Below are positions 59,758-64,000 of a stretch of 64,000 nucleotides of DNA, piece by piece (the stretch's first letter is position 1; every line of letters starts with the position of its first letter). A program made the position numbers and the translations under genes. The notes under the pieces were generated by a model that worked only from the letters and a program-made list of their open reading frames with translations, searched no databases and was not told where the DNA came from. The DNA comes from Asanoa sp. WMMD1127 (GTDB lineage Bacteria > Actinomycetota > Actinomycetes > Mycobacteriales > Micromonosporaceae), in contig NZ_JARUBP010000001.1 of the NCBI RefSeq assembly GCF_029626225.1, positions 3,844,001-3,908,000 of the forward strand, given 5' to 3'.

Positions 59758-59874
59758 CGCTCGGGTCTACCGTGCGCCCCGCGACGCCGGCAATCCGGTT
59801 TTCTCGAACGGGGGCTTTACAGGAACAGTTAACAGTCTTAATAATTGGGCACCCATCGATATGTGGAGGCCCGC
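59758..59874. promoter_or_regulatory. AT-rich promoter region of the chitinase
   Basis: The 117 bp between the Nudix and chitinase genes contains an unusually AT-rich run (59816-59846) with a repeated ACAGT (ACAGTTAACAGT) and TTAATAATT. It likely holds the promoter and a regulator site. GGAGG (59865-59869) is the Shine-Dalgarno of the chitinase gene, 5 bp before its ATG. No DasR-like or CebR-like palindrome was recognised. Confidence 0.5.
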
Positions 59875-61632
59875 ATGCGTCGTACCAGATCGATCGTCAT
59901 GGGTTTGGTCGCGATCGTGGCCGCCGCTGCCGGCGCCGTCGCGATCGCTGGCAGCGCCGCGGCGGCGGGTCCGACCGCCACGTTCACCAAGGTGTCCGAC
60001 TGGGGGTCCGGGTGGGAGGGGCGCTACACGGTCAGCAACGGCGGCACGACCGCGCTGACCTCGTGGGCCGTCGCCTTCGACCTGCCGGCCGGCGCCAACG
60101 TCACCACCTTCTGGGACGCGGACCTGACGCGGTCCGGGCAGCGGTTCACCTTCCGCAACAAGTCGTGGAACGGCAGCGTCGCGCCGGGCGCCTCCGTCTC
60201 CTTCGGATTCAACGGGTCCGGTGCGGCGACGCCGACCAACTGCACGCTCAACGGGGCCTCCTGCGGTGGCGGTGGGCCGACGACGCCGCCGACCTCGAAC
60301 CCGCCGACGTCGAACCCGCCCAACCCGACCGTTCCGGGCGCGCCCGGTTCGCCGCGGGTCACCGGCACGACCAGCAGCTCGATCTCCCTCGCCTGGAACG
60401 CGCCCACCGGCACCGTGAGCGGCTACCGGATCTACGAAGGCAGCGCGTTGCGGGCCACCGTCAGCGGGACCAGCGCCACCATCGGCGGCCTGGCCGCCAA
60501 CACGACGCACACCTATGCCGTCGCCGCCTACAACAGCGTCGGTGAGGGCGCCCGCAGCGCCGGTGTGACCGGCACGACCAACGGGACCACCCCGCCGCCC
60601 ACCGGCCTGCCCAAGCACGCGCTCATCGGCTACCTGCACGCGAGCTTCGCCAACGGCTCCGGGTATTTGCGGATGGCCGACGTGCCCGCCGACTGGGACA
60701 TCATCAACCTGGCGTTCGGCGAGCCGACGAGCGTCACCTCCGGCGACATCCGCTTCCAGCTCTGCCCGGCCAGCGAGTGCCCCGGCGTCGAGACCGAGGC
60801 CGAGTTCATCGCGGCCATCCGCGCCAAGCAGGCAGCCGGCAAGAAGGTGCTCATCTCGATCGGCGGCCAGAACGGCCAGGTGCAGCTGACCACGACGGCG
60901 GCCCGCGACCGGTTCGTCAGCTCCGTCGCCGCCATCATCGACCGGTACGGCCTCGACGGGCTGGACATCGACTTCGAGGGCCACTCGCTGTCGCTCAACA
61001 CCGGCGACACCGACTTCCGCAACCCGACCACGCCGGTGATCGTCAACCTGATCTCCGCGATCCGGACCCTCAAGCAGCGGTACGGCACGCGCTTCGTGCT
61101 CACGATGGCCCCGGAGACGTTCTTCGTCCAGCTCGGCTACCAGTACTACGGCTCCGGCCCCTGGGGCGGGCAGGACCCGCGCGCCGGCTCGTACCTACCG
61201 GTGATCCATGCCCTGCGCGACGACATCACGGTGCTGCACGTGCAGGACTACAACTCCGGGCCGATCATGGGGCTCGACAACCAGTACCACACCATGGGCG
61301 GCGCCGACTTCCACATCGCGATGACCGACATGCTGCTCGCCGGCTTCCCGGTGGCGGGCAACACGGCCAACGTCTTCCCGCCGCTGCGCGAGGACCAGGT
61401 CGCCTTCGGCACCCCGTCGTCGGTCAGCGCCGGCAACGGTTACGTCGCACCGGCCGGCGTGCAGCAGGCGGTGAACTGCCTGGTCAGGGGGCAGAGCTGC
61501 GGCGGCTACACCCCGCGCAGCGGCACCAACCCCAACTTCCGCGGCCTGATGACCTGGTCGATCAACTGGGACAAGTTCTACAACTGGGAGTTCCGCCTGG
61601 CCCACGAGCCGTTCCTGAACTCCTTGCCATAG
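59875..61632 (+). CDS. Secreted chitinase: CBM2-FnIII-GH18
   Basis: The 585-residue protein has a Sec signal (residues 1-31, cleavage after AAA-AA), a CBM2-type carbohydrate-binding module (about 33-125; W-rich, ending in NCTLNGASC), a Pro/Ser/Thr linker, an FnIII module (about 150-232; PGSPRVTGTTSSSISLAWNAP) and a GH18 catalytic domain (about 240-585). The catalytic motif DGLDIDFE is at 361-368 with proton donor Glu368, and KVLISIGGQNG precedes it. It should hydrolyse chitin outside the cell. Confidence 0.93.
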   Translation: MRRTRSIVMGLVAIVAAAAGAVAIAGSAAAAGPTATFTKVSDWGSGWEGRYTVSNGGTTALTSWAVAFDLPAGANVTTFWDADLTRSGQRFTFRNKSWNGSVAPGASVSFGFNGSGAATPTNCTLNGASCGGGGPTTPPTSNPPTSNPPNPTVPGAPGSPRVTGTTSSSISLAWNAPTGTVSGYRIYEGSALRATVSGTSATIGGLAANTTHTYAVAAYNSVGEGARSAGVTGTTNGTTPPPTGLPKHALIGYLHASFANGSGYLRMADVPADWDIINLAFGEPTSVTSGDIRFQLCPASECPGVETEAEFIAAIRAKQAAGKKVLISIGGQNGQVQLTTTAARDRFVSSVAAIIDRYGLDGLDIDFEGHSLSLNTGDTDFRNPTTPVIVNLISAIRTLKQRYGTRFVLTMAPETFFVQLGYQYYGSGPWGGQDPRAGSYLPVIHALRDDITVLHVQDYNSGPIMGLDNQYHTMGGADFHIAMTDMLLAGFPVAGNTANVFPPLREDQVAFGTPSSVSAGNGYVAPAGVQQAVNCLVRGQSCGGYTPRSGTNPNFRGLMTWSINWDKFYNWEFRLAHEPFLNSLP

Positions 61633-61725
61633 CTGAGAATTCATGTAAGGAGCGCTCAGGGAACACTTGACGTTCTTCGCCCTCCGTGATGTTGGCCGAC
61701 GGCACGCCAGTCATCAGGAGGACAC

Positions 61726-63468
61726 ATGGGCCACGGCCATGGGCACCACCACCACCATCATGACGAGGTCGGGAGCGGCGGCGGCGACCTGCCCGCCGCT
61801 CTCGACCTGTCGACCCCGGACGAGGAGCTTCGCCCGGAGGACCGGACCCGTCGCGCGTTCCTGCGCCGGGCGGGCCTGCTCGGCGCGGGCGTAGCGGCCG
61901 CGGGTGCGTTGGCGGGTGCCGGCGTCAACGCTCTGCCGGCTGCCGCGCACGGCCGGGACGACGAGCACGGCGGCGGGGACGACAAGGACGGGAATGACGG
62001 CAAGAGCGGCAGCTTCAGGTGGCTCGCCGGTGACCACCACATCCACACGCTCTACAGCAGCGACGGGCTGTACCGGGTCGTCGACCAGGTCCAGCACGGC
62101 CGGGCGTACGGCCTGGACTGGATGGTCATCACCGACCACGGCAGCGCGGCGCACGCCAAGATCGGCGTCGAGAAGGTCAACCCCGACATCCGCAACGCGC
62201 GCGAGGCGTTCAAGGACACCCTGGTCTTCCAGGGTCTGGAGTGGAACATCCCGGCGGCCGAGCACGGCACCGTGTTCGTGCACCCGGGCCGCAACGAGGT
62301 CTCGGTCCTCAAGGAGTTCGAGAACTCGTTCGACTCGAGCGTCAAGGGCGCCGGCGACTCGACGCCGGCCAACGAGGCGCTGGCGATCTCGGGCCTCAAC
62401 TTCCTCGAGGACGCCGTGCGGCGGGGCAAGGTCGAGCACGCGCTGTTCCTGGCGAACCACCCGGCCCGCAACGGCATCGACTCGCCCCACGAGGTCCGCG
62501 GCTGGCGCGACGCCGCCCCCGGCATCGCGATCGGCTGGGAGGGCGCGCCCGGTCACCAGGCGGCCGGCCTGTCCAAGGCGAACGGCGGCCCCGGCAGCGC
62601 CCGCGGCTTCTACGGCAACAGCCCGTCGGCCAACTCGTTCCCGTACCCGCTGGAGAGCTACCGCACCTGGGGTGGCTTCGACTGGTTCACCGCGACCGTC
62701 GGTGGCCTCTGGGACAGCCTGCTCGCCGAGGGCAAGCCGTGGTGGATCACCGCGAACTCGGACGCGCACACCATCTTCCTGGAGACCGCGGTCCGGGGCA
62801 GCACCGACTTCAACGCACTCGGCCACTACTTCGACCCGGTGCACGGCGGCACGATCAACACCACCAACGGTGACTTCTGGCCGGGCTACTACAGCAAGAC
62901 CCACGTCGGCGCGACGACCGACAGCTACAAGGCCGTGATGGACGGCCTGCGGCTCGGCCGGGTCTGGGTCGACCACGGTGGCCTGCTGGCCGGGCTCGAC
63001 ATGCGGGTCCGCAAGGCCGGCGACCGGTCGCGCGACGGCGGCACGCCCCTGGGCGGGACCGTCTCCGTCAAGCGGGGCACCGCGCTCGAGCTGGTCATCT
63101 CGATCGACCTGGCGGTGCTGCCGAACTTCGCGGAGTTCGTGCCGAAGCTGGCCCGCGTCGACGTGATCCGGGGCAAGGTGACCGGCCGCGTCCAGGACAG
63201 GGACACCTTCACCACCCCGAACACCCGCGTCGAGAAGTCCTTCGAGGTCGGCGCGGGCCAGAAGAAGGTCTCCTTCACGTACGCCCTCGGGCGCGCCGAC
63301 AGCTCTTACTACGTGCGGGTCCGGGGCACCGACGGCAACCGCGTCGCGCCGGGTTACCTCGGCACGTCGGTCGACCCGCACGGCCCGGCCATCGACGTGG
63401 TCGGCGACGCGGACCCGTGGGCCGACCTGTGGTTCTACACCAACCCCATCTTCGTCGAGACCCACTGA
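61726..63468 (+). CDS. Tat-exported PHP-family metal-dependent protein with N-terminal His cluster
   Basis: The 580-residue protein starts with a His-rich segment (GHGHGHHHHHHDE, residues 2-14), then an acidic stretch and a Tat signal with RR-x-FLRR (42-48) and a hydrophobic helix. It continues with a PHP-like metal-binding domain (DHHIHTLYSSDG, 103-114; VITDHGS; LEWNIPAAEHGTVFVHP; NSDAHTIF). The catalytic part resembles exported CehA/McbA-type metallohydrolases. AGGAGG lies 6 bp before the ATG. The His tract precedes the Tat motif, which is unusual. The substrate is unknown. Confidence 0.85.
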   Translation: MGHGHGHHHHHHDEVGSGGGDLPAALDLSTPDEELRPEDRTRRAFLRRAGLLGAGVAAAGALAGAGVNALPAAAHGRDDEHGGGDDKDGNDGKSGSFRWLAGDHHIHTLYSSDGLYRVVDQVQHGRAYGLDWMVITDHGSAAHAKIGVEKVNPDIRNAREAFKDTLVFQGLEWNIPAAEHGTVFVHPGRNEVSVLKEFENSFDSSVKGAGDSTPANEALAISGLNFLEDAVRRGKVEHALFLANHPARNGIDSPHEVRGWRDAAPGIAIGWEGAPGHQAAGLSKANGGPGSARGFYGNSPSANSFPYPLESYRTWGGFDWFTATVGGLWDSLLAEGKPWWITANSDAHTIFLETAVRGSTDFNALGHYFDPVHGGTINTTNGDFWPGYYSKTHVGATTDSYKAVMDGLRLGRVWVDHGGLLAGLDMRVRKAGDRSRDGGTPLGGTVSVKRGTALELVISIDLAVLPNFAEFVPKLARVDVIRGKVTGRVQDRDTFTTPNTRVEKSFEVGAGQKKVSFTYALGRADSSYYVRVRGTDGNRVAPGYLGTSVDPHGPAIDVVGDADPWADLWFYTNPIFVETH

Positions 63469-63469
63469 C

Positions 63470-63976
63470 ATGATCCACGTCGGATTCGACCGTGGCGACA
63501 GCGACGTGCGGGCGGCGGAGCACTGGCTCGTCGAGCTGATCGGCGACCAACGGGACCGCGTCGTCGCCTGCACCCACCTGTTGCGCGTGCCGAGGCCGCA
63601 CGTGGCGTTCAGCATCGCGCTGCCGTCGGGGGTCGAGGTGGACCTGCCACCCGTTCCCGGCGGCCTCGCCGACGCGGCGGCCCTGGCCCGGGAGGAGCAC
63701 CTCTCGGGGCAGGGCGGCCGCGCCTTCGCCTACCCGGGCCGCGACGCCTGCGTCGGCGTGCTGAGCGTCGCGGAGCTGGTGGACCGCAGCGCGATCGAGC
63801 GGGTCACCGTCATGGGCGGCGCGCCCGCGACGCCGGACACGCTGGTCGAGACCCGGGACCATGTCCGTCCCCTGTGGATGGCGGGCCGGCTCACCCTGGT
63901 CACCCTGCCGCACGTCGGCGGCCGGATCGCGCCGTTCGAGATGCCGGCGGAGATCCCCTGCTGCGCCCTGCACTAG
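63470..63976 (+). CDS. Hypothetical protein
   Basis: The 168-residue protein begins MIHVGFDRGDSDVRAAEHWLVELIGDQRDRVVACTHLLRVPRP and has a mixed alpha-beta pattern with a cysteine-rich C-terminus (IPCCALH). No catalytic or binding motif is recognised. It starts 1 bp after the stop of the PHP gene (TGACATG), so the two are probably co-transcribed. Codon use matches its neighbours. Confidence 0.6.
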   Translation: MIHVGFDRGDSDVRAAEHWLVELIGDQRDRVVACTHLLRVPRPHVAFSIALPSGVEVDLPPVPGGLADAAALAREEHLSGQGGRAFAYPGRDACVGVLSVAELVDRSAIERVTVMGGAPATPDTLVETRDHVRPLWMAGRLTLVTLPHVGGRIAPFEMPAEIPCCALH

Positions 63977-63986
63977 GGTGGCGAGG

Positions 63987-64000
63987 ATGGCGGAGTTCGT
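63987..64000 (+). CDS. Start of a gene truncated by the window end
   Basis: An ATG at 63987 preceded by GCGAGG begins M-A-E-F and runs out of the window after four codons. Too little is present to identify it. It follows the hypothetical gene by 10 bp and may be in the same operon. Confidence 0.4.

Noticed and set aside
61647-61660. AAGGAGCGCTCAGG before the PHP-family gene as a fourth CebR site
   Set aside because: Only the central GGAGCGCTC matches; five of 14 positions, including both ends, differ from TGGGAGCGCTCCCA, and no carbohydrate gene is directly controlled by it.
61667-61692. TTGACG-based promoter before the PHP-family gene
   Set aside because: The only TANNNT-like hexamer nearby is at a spacing of 14 bp, which is too short for a sigma-70 type promoter.

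Overview
The window is very GC-rich, densely coded chromosomal DNA from an actinobacterium. Its ORFs have strong GC3 bias, many GTG starts, and ATGA/GTGA/TGATG couplings. It carries SigE-family and ECF42-type sigma factors, a CebEFG/BglC/CebR cellobiose locus with 14-bp TGGGAGCGCTCCCA-type operators, and CBM2/FnIII/GH18 secreted chitinase architecture. This suite fits a soil Micromonosporaceae-like organism, but the family assignment is an inference. I see no rRNA, tRNA, transposase, integrase or CRISPR array, so the window looks like ordinary chromosome with accessory cassettes.

Layout. 1-15.5 kb: stand-alone LigD polymerase domain; GNAT; ECF42 sigma with its DGPF partner; K+ channel; a five-gene minus-strand run (GNAT-dgt-DUF456-LigC-type ligase-secreted peptidase); a YndJ/DUF1990 pair behind a palindrome; AlkA-type glycosylase; spermidine-synthase-like protein; a SigE-type sigma/anti-sigma-like pair; RibD-like reductase; pRiA4b ORF-3-like protein. 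15.6-22.0 kb: a tightly coupled four-gene operon herA-like, sbcD/mre11, sbcC/rad50, nurA-like. This is the archaeal-style DNA end-resection set and the most notable system in the window. 22.0-31.2 kb: Uma2-type nuclease, Baeyer-Villiger-type monooxygenase divergent from a PucR regulator, several small enzymes, an orphan Phd antitoxin and a large DUF4062-STAND-TPR protein.

31.2-37.9 kb: the cellobiose/cellodextrin regulon (promoter with three CebR-type operators, cebE, intercistronic hairpin, cebF, cebG, GH1 beta-glucosidase, cebR) followed by an arginase-fold protein. 38-45 kb: second Uma2 protein, GrpB, GNAT, lipoprotein, the acyl-CoA dehydrogenase/aminoglycoside-phosphotransferase-like pair, and two ACT-domain genes, one fused to GNAT. 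The stretch ends in a cluster of three consecutive hairpins. 45-55 kb: aminoglycoside-acetyltransferase-like GNAT, bioD, methyltransferases, two zinc alcohol dehydrogenases, MFS exporter, XRE and Lrp regulators, YdjM-like and SMP-30-like proteins. 55-64 kb: a cluster of low-complexity proteins (14 x 11-residue repeats, SRPBCC with an acidic-then-basic tail, glycine-rich protein), a second SigE-type sigma module, Nudix hydrolase, secreted GH18 chitinase and a Tat-exported PHP-family protein with an N-terminal His cluster.

Themes: DNA end processing and repair (LigD-Pol, LigC, AlkA, dgt, HerA/Mre11/Rad50/NurA), extracytoplasmic signalling (three sigma modules), and polysaccharide use (cellodextrin import and hydrolysis, chitin hydrolysis). 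Function calls rest on motifs and architecture read by eye; no database search was possible.
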